Assembly: GCF_001941825.1 (NCBI RefSeq)
Contig: NZ_CP019038.1
Coordinates: forward strand, 6,572,001-6,636,000
DNA: 64,000 nt
Source of the DNA: Massilia putida
GTDB lineage: Bacteria > Pseudomonadota > Gammaproteobacteria > Burkholderiales > Burkholderiaceae_D
Reading direction: 5' to 3'
Shown here one piece after another: positions 34,117 to 42,319 of this stretch. Both the position numbers and the translations under genes were made by a program. The notes under the pieces are model-generated. The model made no database searches and was not told the origin of the DNA. It saw only the letters and a list, made by a program, of their open reading frames with translations. Numbering within the stretch: position 1 is the first letter of the stretch; every line of letters starts with the position of its first letter.

Positions 34117-35424
34117 ATGGCCAAGATCATCGGCGCGATCGCGTCTTCCCATACCCCGACCATCGGCTTCGCCCTGGACGCCAACAAGCAGCACGACGCC
34201 GTCTGGGCGCCGATCTTCAAGGCCTTCGAGCCCGTGAAGCAGTGGCTCGACGAAAAGAAGCCCGACGTCCTGCTGATGATCTACAACGATCACGTGACGT
34301 CCTTCTTCTTCGACCATTATTCCGCGTTCGCGCTCGGCATCGGCGACACGTGGAAGGTGGCGGACGAAGGCGGCGGCGCGCGCGACCTGCCGCCGGTCGC
34401 CGGCCACGCGGGACTGGCCCGCCACCTCGGCGAATCGCTCGTGGCCGACGAGTTCGATATGTCCTTCTTCCAGGATAAGCCGCTCGACCATGGCTGCTTC
34501 TCGCCGCTCTCCATCATGTGGCCGCATGCGGCAGGCAGCTGGCCGGGCGCCATCGTTCCGCTGCAGTGCGGCGTGCTGCAGTTCCCCGTGCCATCGAGCC
34601 GGCGCTGCTTCAAGCTGGGCCAGGCGCTGCGCCGCGCCATCGAGAGCTATCCGGAAGACCTGAACGTCGTGATCGTCGCGACGGGCGGCCTGTCGCACCA
34701 GGTGCACGGCGAGCGCTGCGGCTTCAACAATACAAAGTGGGACCAGGAATTCCTCGACCTGTTCGAAAAGGATCCCGAGGTCCTGCTGAACATGACGCAG
34801 GCCGACTTCGCCCGCCTGGGCGGCTGGGAGAGCGCGGAAATCGTCATGTGGATGGTGATGCGCGGCGCGATGCCGGCAAAACTCGACTGCCTGCACCGCG
34901 AGTATTACCTGCCGTCGATGACGGGCATCGCCGTCGCGCTGTACGAAAGCGCCGTCGCCGTCGATCCGGCGCTGAACGCCCGTGCCAACGAGCTGCATCG
35001 CCGGCACATCGCGCACCAGACCAAGGGCGCGGAAGAACTGGAGGGCACGTATCCGTTCACCCTGCAGCGCAGCGTGGAACACTACCGCATCAACCGCTAC
35101 CTGCACCAGCTGATCGACCCGGCGTTCCGCCAGCGCTTTGCGGCCAACCCGGAGGCCACCTACGAGGAGGCCGGCCTCACCCAGGAGGAACGCGACATGA
35201 TCGCGCGGCGCGACTGGCGCTCGCTGATCCGGTACGGCGTGATCTTCTTCCTGCTGGAGAAGCTGGGCGCGGTCGTCGGCGTGTCGAACCTGCACATCTA
35301 TGCCGCCATGCGCGGCCAGTCGCTGGAAGACTTCCAGAAGACCCGCAACACCAAGGCGCTGTACTCGGTGGCCGGCAAGGGCGCGGCGGATGCGGTCGAC
35401 TGGAACAAGGACTGCAAGCCCTGA
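34117..35424 (+). CDS. galA: Gallate dioxygenase (fused LigB-LigA type)
   Basis: This extradiol enzyme cleaves gallate to 4-oxalomesaconate using Fe(II). The 435-residue protein joins a catalytic LigB-like region (about 1-280) to a LigA-like region (about 300-425), as in Pseudomonas GalA. Expected iron ligands are His12 (in SSHTPT), His59 (in YNDHV) and Glu241 (in GGWESAEIVMW); His194 in GGLSHQVHG is the likely catalytic base. The C-terminal part holds ALYSVAGKG-type LigA end features and a long helix region. It follows the transporter gene on the same strand, and its product enters the divergent galD-ligJ-galC operon. Confidence 0.95.
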   Translation: MAKIIGAIASSHTPTIGFALDANKQHDAVWAPIFKAFEPVKQWLDEKKPDVLLMIYNDHVTSFFFDHYSAFALGIGDTWKVADEGGGARDLPPVAGHAGLARHLGESLVADEFDMSFFQDKPLDHGCFSPLSIMWPHAAGSWPGAIVPLQCGVLQFPVPSSRRCFKLGQALRRAIESYPEDLNVVIVATGGLSHQVHGERCGFNNTKWDQEFLDLFEKDPEVLLNMTQADFARLGGWESAEIVMWMVMRGAMPAKLDCLHREYYLPSMTGIAVALYESAVAVDPALNARANELHRRHIAHQTKGAEELEGTYPFTLQRSVEHYRINRYLHQLIDPAFRQRFAANPEATYEEAGLTQEERDMIARRDWRSLIRYGVIFFLLEKLGAVVGVSNLHIYAAMRGQSLEDFQKTRNTKALYSVAGKGAADAVDWNKDCKP

Positions 35425-35559
35425 CCTGACCCGCGCCCCCGCCCGGGCGCGCGCGACCCCGTAACGGCAACCGGCGGACGCCCCGTGCGTCCCGCCGCGA
35501 CGGCGCTCGCCCCGACTCCGCCGCCGACAACATTCATCCACCAAAACCGAGGAGATACT

Positions 35560-36645
35560 ATGAAGAAGATCATCGCCGCCGCAGCAGCCATCGTCGCATG
35601 CGGCGCCGCCCACGCGCAGGCCAACGTCACGATGTACGGCCTGCTCGATACCGCGGTCGACTACAACACCAACGCCGACGCGGCGGGCCACGGCCGCACG
35701 TGGATGCCGAGCCTGGGCGGCGGCATGTTCCCGTCGCGGATCGGTTTCCGCGGCACGGAAGACCTGGGCAACGGCCTGAAGGCGATCTTCACGCTGGAGA
35801 CGGGCATCTACACGGACACCGGCACGACGGGCCAGGGCAACCGCCTGTTCGGCCGCCAGGCATGGGTGGGCGTCGCCGGCAGCTGGGGCCAGGTGACGCT
35901 GGGCCGCAACTACAACATGCTGTACAACTCGATGCCGGAAGTGGAGATCATCGGTCCGGCGCAGTACGGCCTCGGCTCGCTCGACGCGGGCATCCCGAAC
36001 GGCCGCACCGACAATTCGGTCGCCTATAAAGGCACGTTCGGCGCGGTGACGGTGGGCGCCACGTACAGTCTGGGGCGCGACGTGTCGAACGCCGGCGGTC
36101 CGGGCGGCACGAACTGCCCGGGCGAGGCGGCGGCCGATGCGCAGGCCTGCCGCGAGTGGTCCGCGATGCTGCGCTACGACACGCCGGCGTGGGGCGTCAC
36201 GAGCGCCTACGACCGCAAGAACGGCGGCGCGGGCGCGGCGGCGGGCCTCGCGAAGAGCAACCTGACGGACAGGCGCATCCACCTGGCCGCGTACACGAAG
36301 TTCGACGGCTGGCGCCTTGCCGCCGGCACGGTCGTGCGCGACAACGAAGGCTCGACGGCCGCGCCGCGCAGCAATCTGTATTACGTCGACGGCGCCTACA
36401 AGCTGACGCCGGTCGTCACGATCGACGGCCTGGCCGGGCGCCTGGACTACAAGAACAGCGGCAACGACAGCACCTTGGCGATGCTGCGCGCGGTCTACGA
36501 CCTGTCCAGGCGCACGTCGACGTATGTCGCCATCGGCCATGTGTCGAACGGCGGCACGGCGGCGGTTGCGCTGTCCGCCGGCGGGGCGGTCGGCGCGGGC
36601 ATGGCGCAGAACGGCATCATCACCGGCATCAAGCATTCTTTTTAA
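35560..36645 (+). CDS. Gram-negative porin (Bordetella/Burkholderia type)
   Basis: The 361-residue outer-membrane protein begins with a signal peptide (about 1-20, ending AAHAQA) and continues with the betaproteobacterial porin start ANVTMYGLLDTAVDYN. It shows alternating strands typical of a 16-stranded barrel, SRIGFRGTEDLGNGLKAIF near the start, and ends in GIKHSF, the terminal Phe used for outer-membrane insertion. The ATG at 35560 has GAGGAG upstream. Porins of this type often accompany aromatic-acid genes and would admit gallate or similar acids. It could be co-transcribed with galA across the 135-base gap, but a GC-rich hairpin lies between. Confidence 0.92.
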   Translation: MKKIIAAAAAIVACGAAHAQANVTMYGLLDTAVDYNTNADAAGHGRTWMPSLGGGMFPSRIGFRGTEDLGNGLKAIFTLETGIYTDTGTTGQGNRLFGRQAWVGVAGSWGQVTLGRNYNMLYNSMPEVEIIGPAQYGLGSLDAGIPNGRTDNSVAYKGTFGAVTVGATYSLGRDVSNAGGPGGTNCPGEAAADAQACREWSAMLRYDTPAWGVTSAYDRKNGGAGAAAGLAKSNLTDRRIHLAAYTKFDGWRLAAGTVVRDNEGSTAAPRSNLYYVDGAYKLTPVVTIDGLAGRLDYKNSGNDSTLAMLRAVYDLSRRTSTYVAIGHVSNGGTAAVALSAGGAVGAGMAQNGIITGIKHSF

Positions 36646-36975
36646 AATATTTTTTGTAACATGCAAAAAAATCTGCGATATCTTTTTTTCCTTGTTAATC
36701 GGTTTCATTTTTAAAAAAGTTATCGCGGATTCCCTTATCGATATCCATATTTTTTATTTGGGAGTCGAAATCAAAGTTTTTGGAATCGCACCTATTTCCG
36801 TAATGAAATCTGTAAATTTTCCTGTCGAATCAGTGACTTAGGCGAGCTTTGCGCCCTGTTGCAAAGCCTTCGAAAATGCCGCATTCTCCGCACCAGATAT
36901 GGACGAGAGAGCTGTCGGAACGCAGCTTCGCAGCATCTCCGTATCGCCCAAAACATATAAACGACGGAGACTACA
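36646..36975. other. AT-rich intergenic region before the GH43 gene
   Basis: This 330-base stretch is strikingly AT-rich between about 36646 and 36835, unlike the flanking genes. It contains several T- and A-runs and a short frame that runs on from the antisense side of the porin, which I do not regard as a gene. The right half, nearer the GH43 gene, returns to higher GC and should hold its promoter and ribosome site (GACGGAGAC). I see no clear terminator for the porin. Confidence 0.7.
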
Positions 36976-39321
36976 GTGAAAAACCTGATATCCCTGGCGG
37001 GATTGGGGGCGGTATTCGCTTCCTGCTTCATCGCCGCCAATGCCGGTGCCCAGGCCGGCGCGACCTTGCCTACCTTCCAGAACGCATCCGTGCATGATCC
37101 TTCCGTGATCAAGGTCGGCGACACGTTCTATGTGTTCGGCTCGCACCTGGCGTCGGCCAAGTCGAAAGACCTCATGAAGTGGACGCAGCTGACCGACAGC
37201 GTCAGCGCCACCAATCCGCTGTTCCTGAACGGTTCGAAGAACGTCTATACGGAACTGGCGGAGACGTTCGCGTGGGCGAACGCCACGACCTTGTGGGCGC
37301 CCGACGTGCGCCAGCTCGCGGACGGCAAATACTATATGTACTACGACGCGTGCCAGGGCAACGCGCCCCGATCCGCGCTGGGCATCGCCGTGGCGAACAA
37401 CCCGGAAGGCCCGTACGTCAACAAGGGCATCATCCTCAAGTCCGGCATGTGGGGGCAGGCGAGCTATGACGGCACCGTCTACGACGCGCTGAAGCATCCG
37501 AACACGGTCGACCCGAATGTCTTCTTCGACAACGCGGGCAAGCTGTGGATGATCTACGGTTCGTATTCGGGCGGCATCTTCATCATGCAGATGGACCCGT
37601 CCACCGGCCTGCCTTACCCGAACCAGGGCTACGGCAAGCGCCTCACGGGCGGCAACCACGCGCGCATCGAAGGGGCTTACGTGATGTACAGCCCGGCCAC
37701 GTCGTACTACTACATGTTCACGTCGTTCGGCGGCCTCGATGCGAACGGCGGCTACAACATGCGGATCTCGCGCTCGACGAACCCGGACGGTCCGTACTAC
37801 GACGCCCAGGGCAACAACATGGCGAACGTGAAGGCCGATCCGACGAAGCCGCTGTTCGACGACGCGTCGATCGCGCCGTACGGCGTCAAGCTGATGGGTA
37901 ACTTCCTGTTCGAGCGCAAGCTGGGCGAGGCCGGCACCGGCATCGGCATGGGCTATGTCTCGCCGGGCCACAACTCGGCGTGGTACGACCCGGCGACCGG
38001 CAAGCACTTCCTGATCTTCCACACGCGCTTCCCGGAACGCGGCGAGCAGCACGAGGTGCGCGTGCACCAGATGTACATGAACGCGGACGGCTGGCCCGTC
38101 GTGGCGCCGTACCGCTACGCGAACGAGACGCAGCCGGCATTCCTGCGCCCCGAATTCGTCTTCGGCGACTACCTGTACGTCAACCACGGCAAGGACATCA
38201 CGGCCACGATCAAGAAGTCGCAGCTGATCACGCTGAACGCCAACGGCAGCATCACCGGCGCCGTGACGGGCACGTGGCGCAGGACGGCCGGCAACCAGGT
38301 CGAGATCAACCTGCCAGGCGCTTCGACGTACAAGGGTGTGCTGCTAACCGAGTGGGATGAGACGTCGAAGTCGTACGTGACGACGTTCACCGCATCGTCG
38401 CGCGAAGGCATCGCCATCTTCGGCAGCCGCCTGATCCCGCGCACGGACATGCAGGTGGCGACCGCCATCTACAATGAGCTGAGCCTGGGCGCCACGACGG
38501 CCGTCACGGGCAACCTCGCCTTGCCGACGACGGCCGCGCGCAACGCCGTCATCAGCTGGACGTCGTCGAATCCGGCCGTCGTCAGCAACACTGGCGTCGT
38601 GACGACGCCGGCGAGCGGCTCGATCAACGTCACCCTGACGGCGAGGATCACGAAAGGCACGGCCACGCTGACGAAGGCCTTCACCGTCACCGTGCGCAAG
38701 CTGGGCGGCCTCGTGGCGTATTACGCGTTCGACGGCAACCTGCTCGATTCCAACGGCGCGTTCGCGCCCGGTTCCGTCATCGGCAACAAGATCGACGTGG
38801 CGGGCGGCAGCCTGTCGTATGAAGCCGGCGTGCGCGGCAACGCGGCCGTGTTCAACGGCGCGACGGGCATCCGCCTGCCGAACGGCCTGATCTCGTCGAA
38901 CACGTACACGGTGTCGATGTGGCTGAAGCCGGCGCAATTGACGGCGTTCACGCCCACGTTCTTCGGCGCGCGCACGACGGATTCCTGGATCAGCTTCCTG
39001 CCGATGGGCCACGGCTTCGTCAACGGCGCGACGATGTTGTGGTCGGGCTCCGCCTGGTACGACGCGGGCCTGGGGATGAACATCCCGGTGAACCAGTGGT
39101 CGCACGTGGCGTTCAGCGTCAACAACGGCACCGTCAACGTGTACGTGAACGGCGTGAAGCGCTTCTCCGGCACGGGCTTCCCGAACGTGTTCACGACGAC
39201 GACGGGCACCTTCGCCCTCGGCGTGAATTACTGGGATACGCCGTACAAGGGCTCGATGGACGAGCTGCGCATCTATAACGCGGCCCTGAGCGACGCCGAA
39301 GTCGCCGGCCTGGCTCACTGA
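36976..39321 (+). CDS. Exported GH43 endo-arabinanase-like protein with Ig-like and LamG domains
   Basis: The 781-residue protein has a signal peptide (about 1-25, ending NAGAQA). The GH43 five-bladed propeller (about 35-360) has its general base Asp41 in SVHDPSVIK, a pKa-modulating Asp in NTVDPNVFFD and a general acid Glu in ARIEGAYVMY; this pattern fits endo-alpha-1,5-arabinanases. A C-terminal beta domain (about 370-480) resembles that of AbnB-type arabinanases. An atrophied Ig-like repeat (about 485-575) and a LamG-type concanavalin domain (about 580-780, GGLVAYYAFDGNLLDSNG to GSMDELRIYN) complete it, probably for substrate binding. The next gene follows after 11 bases. Confidence 0.9.
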   Translation: MKNLISLAGLGAVFASCFIAANAGAQAGATLPTFQNASVHDPSVIKVGDTFYVFGSHLASAKSKDLMKWTQLTDSVSATNPLFLNGSKNVYTELAETFAWANATTLWAPDVRQLADGKYYMYYDACQGNAPRSALGIAVANNPEGPYVNKGIILKSGMWGQASYDGTVYDALKHPNTVDPNVFFDNAGKLWMIYGSYSGGIFIMQMDPSTGLPYPNQGYGKRLTGGNHARIEGAYVMYSPATSYYYMFTSFGGLDANGGYNMRISRSTNPDGPYYDAQGNNMANVKADPTKPLFDDASIAPYGVKLMGNFLFERKLGEAGTGIGMGYVSPGHNSAWYDPATGKHFLIFHTRFPERGEQHEVRVHQMYMNADGWPVVAPYRYANETQPAFLRPEFVFGDYLYVNHGKDITATIKKSQLITLNANGSITGAVTGTWRRTAGNQVEINLPGASTYKGVLLTEWDETSKSYVTTFTASSREGIAIFGSRLIPRTDMQVATAIYNELSLGATTAVTGNLALPTTAARNAVISWTSSNPAVVSNTGVVTTPASGSINVTLTARITKGTATLTKAFTVTVRKLGGLVAYYAFDGNLLDSNGAFAPGSVIGNKIDVAGGSLSYEAGVRGNAAVFNGATGIRLPNGLISSNTYTVSMWLKPAQLTAFTPTFFGARTTDSWISFLPMGHGFVNGATMLWSGSAWYDAGLGMNIPVNQWSHVAFSVNNGTVNVYVNGVKRFSGTGFPNVFTTTTGTFALGVNYWDTPYKGSMDELRIYNAALSDAEVAGLAH

Positions 39322-39332
39322 AAGGAGGCACC

Positions 39333-39890
39333 ATGAAAAAGACGATCCTCGGCCTGCTGGCGCTTTCCGCCTGCCTGCTTGCCAACGCAAGCGTCATCCA
39401 TTTCGACGACCTGTCCGGCGACGAGACGCAGTTCATCGATGCCGGCTACGCGGGCTTCAACTGGGACAATATGGGGACCATCCGCGCCGACGCCTACCCG
39501 GGCACCGGCTTCGAGGCGGGCGCCGTGTCGCCCATGAACACGGCGTTCAACTGGTACGGCGGCACGGCGACGGTCTCGAAGGCCGACGGCAATGCGTTCG
39601 AATACACGGGCGCCTACTTCACGGCCGGACTGGTCGAGCAAGAGATCTCGTTCGAAGGCTGGCGCAACGGGCAGTTGCTGGCCTCGACCGCCGCCTACAC
39701 GCTGGACACGACGGCGCCCCGCTGGATCCAGCTGGACTGGGCCGGCATCGACACGCTCGTCATCTACAACAGCGCGCCGACGGCGTGGACGATGGACGAG
39801 TTCACGGTGCCGGAGCCGGGGTCGCTGGCGTTGATGGGGACGTCGCTGGCCGGGTTGATCGTGGCGCGCAGGCGTAAGCGGGTCGCGTGA
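39333..39890 (+). CDS. Small PEP-CTERM sorting-domain protein
   Basis: The 185-residue protein has a signal peptide (about 1-19, ending LANAS) and the C-terminal VPEPGSLALMGTSLAGLIVARRRKR sorting region: PEP, membrane helix and basic tail. The core has the pattern of a PEP-CTERM surface protein with a FDDLSG start. Its start is 11 bases after the GH43 stop, with AAAGGAGG before the ATG, so the two are one operon; the protein could anchor or organise the arabinanase at the surface. No exosortase gene is present in the window. Confidence 0.88.
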   Translation: MKKTILGLLALSACLLANASVIHFDDLSGDETQFIDAGYAGFNWDNMGTIRADAYPGTGFEAGAVSPMNTAFNWYGGTATVSKADGNAFEYTGAYFTAGLVEQEISFEGWRNGQLLASTAAYTLDTTAPRWIQLDWAGIDTLVIYNSAPTAWTMDEFTVPEPGSLALMGTSLAGLIVARRRKRVA

Positions 39891-39895
39891 TGCAT

Positions 39896-39972
39896 GGTGG
39901 GCATTTGAGGCCCCGGCCTCAAATGCCCACCCTACGGCCACGATAGCGTAGGGTGGGCTCCCCGAGCCCACC
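39896..39972. repeat. Interlocking inverted repeats between convergent genes
   Basis: Three sets of arms are visible. A 17-base stem with a 2-base loop (39896-39912 with 39915-39931) is followed by GGTGGGCTC/GAGCCCACC (39952-39960 with 39964-39972). Also, GCCCACCCTACG (39926-39937) pairs with CGTAGGGTGGGC (39947-39958), so the hairpins compete. The GGTGGGCA core recurs at 50004. It probably ends transcription for both the PEP-CTERM gene and the siderophore-interacting gene, and may belong to a dispersed intergenic repeat family. Confidence 0.85.
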
Positions 39973-39983
39973 AACCGCATAGG

Positions 39984-40709
39984 TCACTCCAGTTTCTCGT
40001 GGTGTTCCGCCACACCCCGCTTCCAGTACGCCGACACCCGCGTCGCCTCGCGCGGCACGCCTTTCCCGTTCAGCACCTGGCGCACCCGCGCCATCAACGA
40101 CGCTTCGCCGCCACCCCACGCGAACCCGCGCCCTTCCGGCACCGTGAGCGCCTGTAACGCGTCGACCAGCGCATCCTGCGTATCGAACCAGCGCACGTCG
40201 GCGCCCGCGAACGCGCGCCGGTCCTCGGCCTGCGCATGCGCGAGTACGATCGCGCGGCTGCCGGCCGGCAGCTCTTCCAGCCGGCGCGCGATGGCGGGCA
40301 GGGCGGTCGCGTCCCCCGCCAGCAAGTGCCAGTCCAGTTCCATCGGCAGGATCATCGACCCGCGCGGCCCGGCGACGGCAGCCTGCTGCCCGACGACGGC
40401 GCGACGTGCCCAGTTTGAGGCCTTGCCGTCGCCGTGCAGCGCGAACTCGATCACGAGCTCGCGGGCTTCGCGGTTGAAGCGCCGTGGGGTATAGTCGCGC
40501 CTCACCTGTGCGCCGTCGTCGTCCGCCACGATGAACTTGACGTGGTCGTCGAACGACAGCGACGTGAAATCGGCCAGCGTCTCGCCCGTGAATGTGATGG
40601 CGACGAAGCCGGGGCCCAGCGGTTCGATGCGCGCGACGGTCAGGTCGCGCAGCTTGAGTTCATGGCGCACGCGGCGTACCAACGTGTCCTGGTGATCTGC
40701 TTGCGGCAT
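39984..40709 (-). CDS. Siderophore-interacting flavoprotein (ferric-siderophore reductase family)
   Basis: The 241-residue protein has an N-terminal FAD-binding domain with RDYTPRRFN, which binds flavin in this family, and a C-terminal NAD(P)-binding domain with LAGDATALPAIARRLEELPAG and GFAWGGGEASLMARVRQVL, the SIP family signature. Such proteins reduce ferric siderophores in the cytoplasm to free the iron. I chose the ATG at 40709, which precedes the flavin domain at the usual distance. It is divergent from the MarR gene, whose operator region overlaps their common promoter. Confidence 0.9.
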   Translation of the reverse strand: MPQADHQDTLVRRVRHELKLRDLTVARIEPLGPGFVAITFTGETLADFTSLSFDDHVKFIVADDDGAQVRRDYTPRRFNREARELVIEFALHGDGKASNWARRAVVGQQAAVAGPRGSMILPMELDWHLLAGDATALPAIARRLEELPAGSRAIVLAHAQAEDRRAFAGADVRWFDTQDALVDALQALTVPEGRGFAWGGGEASLMARVRQVLNGKGVPREATRVSAYWKRGVAEHHEKLE

Positions 40710-40724
40710 CGTTGCTCCGAAAAT

Positions 40725-40772
40725 TAGTTGATAATGTCCCTTATTATGCGAAACATAGTTGATAACGTCAAC
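40725..40772. promoter_or_regulatory. Operator-like repeats at the MarR start
   Basis: TAGTTGATAA occurs twice (40725-40734 and 40756-40765), 31 bases apart, close to three helical turns. The second copy is part of the perfect palindrome GTTGATAACGTCAAC (40758-40772). The repeats overlap possible start codons of the MarR gene and lie just before the divergent siderophore-interacting gene. This fits autoregulation and control of that gene by MarR. Confidence 0.65.
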
Positions 40773-41219
40773 CAAAATCCCCCGTCGCCCGCGCTGGAGG
40801 TGCTGGAGCGCGTCCACGCGATCATGCATCTGTACCGGTCGGCGCAGCAGCGCGGCCTGCGCGCCGGGCCGCACGACCTGGCGCACATGGAGATCAAGGT
40901 GCTGGGCTTTTTCGCGCGCCGTCCGGGCGCGACGCAGAGCGACCTCGCCGCGCATTCGGGACGGGACAAGGCCCAGCTGGCGCGCCTCGTGCGCGGCCTG
41001 CGCGACCGCGGCCTGCTCGAGGCCACGGCGGACGAGACGGACAAGCGCAGCACACGGCTGACGTTATCCGGCGCGGGCAAGGAGATGTTCGCGGCACTGC
41101 ACCGCCACGACGGCGCGCTGGCCGAGGCGGCGCTGGCGGGCATCGCGGAAGAAGACCGCGCGACCCTGCTCGACCTGCTGGAGCGGGTGCGCGCGAATCT
41201 GGAGTCGGGGCAGGGCTGA
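40746..41219 (+). CDS. MarR-family transcriptional regulator
   Basis: The protein is about 157 residues from the ATG at 40746; a TTG at 40728 and an ATG at 40734 are also in frame, and none has a clear ribosome site. It has the winged helix with DLAHMEIKVLGFFARRPG, then ATQSDLAAHSGRDKAQLARLVRGLRDRGLLEA and the wing DETDKRSTRLTLSGAG, all typical of MarR. It probably represses itself and the divergent siderophore-interacting gene through the repeats that overlap its start. The ligand is unknown. Confidence 0.88.
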   Translation: MRNIVDNVNQNPPSPALEVLERVHAIMHLYRSAQQRGLRAGPHDLAHMEIKVLGFFARRPGATQSDLAAHSGRDKAQLARLVRGLRDRGLLEATADETDKRSTRLTLSGAGKEMFAALHRHDGALAEAALAGIAEEDRATLLDLLERVRANLESGQG

Positions 41220-41230
41220 CCTGCCCTGGG

Positions 41231-42295
41231 TCAGGCTGCGACTTCGGACAGCAGCACTTCGCGGCGCTCGGCCGCGCTGCGTCGGCCGGCGTCCAGCAGA
41301 CGCATGACGGTCAGTGCCTGGCGCGCCGGCACGGGGTTGGCGCCCTCGCCGGTGAGCGCATCGCGGATGCCCACGTAATACGACGGATACGCGCCGTTCT
41401 CGGTCGGCAGGGCGGACGCCGCCACCTTACCGTCGCGCAGGACAGCCAACGTCCCGGTCTCGGCGTCGACACCCCATCCGGCCGCGTCGCCGTCCGGCAT
41501 GCGGCCCGCGATCAGGTCCGCTTCCTGCGGGTCGAGGCTTTGCTTGACCCAGCTGCCCAAGAGGCCGTGCAGCGCCACGCGCGGGCGCGCGACGGCGGCC
41601 ACCATGCTGGCGCCGAGGTCCACGCGCAGTCCGTCCGCATAGCGCAGGCGCGCCTGGAACTGGTCTTCGCAGCGGCTGCCCGGACGCAAGGTCGGCAGGT
41701 CGGCTTCGATCGCAAGCGGCTCGCCGAAGTACAGCAGGGCTTCGTCGAGCAGGTGCGGACCCAAGTCCATCCAGATGCCGCCGCCTGCCTCCGCCTCTTC
41801 CTTCCAGCGCGCCTGCGGCTGCGGGCGGAAACGGTCGAAGTGCATGGCCGCGTGGCGGATCGGACCCAGCGTGCCGTCGGCCAGCAGGCGCAGCGCCGTG
41901 CGCGTCGTGCTGTCCCAGCGGCGGTTGTGGTACACGCTCAGCAGGAGTTCCTTGTCTTCCGCCAGGCCCACCAGTTGCGCGGCCTGGATCGCATCATCCG
42001 CGAACGGCTTGTCGATGACGACGTGCTTGCCCGCTTCGAGCGCGGCGCGCGCGAGCGGGAAATGGGTCGCGTTCGGGCTGGCCAGCACGACGAGGCGGAC
42101 GTTCCGATCCGCGAGGAGGGCGGCCGGTTCGGCATGGACCGTGACGTCCCCGAGGTCGGCGCGCACCTTGTCGGGATTGCGGCTGGCGACGGCGGCGATG
42201 CGCAAGCCCGGCGTCGTGCGCAGCAGGGGCGCGTGGAAGACCTGGCCGGCGAAGCCGTAGCCGATGAGTCCAACGTTGATCGTGTCAGCGGTCAT
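41231..42295 (-). CDS. Gfo/Idh/MocA-family oxidoreductase
   Basis: This NAD(P)-dependent dehydrogenase of sugars or inositols has 354 residues, with the Rossmann start NVGLIGYGFAGQVFHAPLL, VVLASPNATHFPLARAALEAGKHVVIDKPFA (a Lys in the typical EKP position, here DKP), and a C-terminal domain with GGIWMDLGPHLLDEALLYFG. It lies 24 bases after the ROK regulator gene, so they form an operon, and may process the sugar that the regulator senses. The substrate cannot be read. Confidence 0.92.
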   Translation of the reverse strand: MTADTINVGLIGYGFAGQVFHAPLLRTTPGLRIAAVASRNPDKVRADLGDVTVHAEPAALLADRNVRLVVLASPNATHFPLARAALEAGKHVVIDKPFADDAIQAAQLVGLAEDKELLLSVYHNRRWDSTTRTALRLLADGTLGPIRHAAMHFDRFRPQPQARWKEEAEAGGGIWMDLGPHLLDEALLYFGEPLAIEADLPTLRPGSRCEDQFQARLRYADGLRVDLGASMVAAVARPRVALHGLLGSWVKQSLDPQEADLIAGRMPDGDAAGWGVDAETGTLAVLRDGKVAASALPTENGAYPSYYVGIRDALTGEGANPVPARQALTVMRLLDAGRRSAAERREVLLSEVAA

Positions 42296-42319
42296 TGAGG
42301 TCCTTGTCGTGAAGCGAAT

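Noticed and set aside
36524..36841. 105-codon plus frame across the end of the porin and the AT-rich island
   Set aside because: It is out of frame with the porin over its first third and its tail is low-complexity AT-rich sequence.
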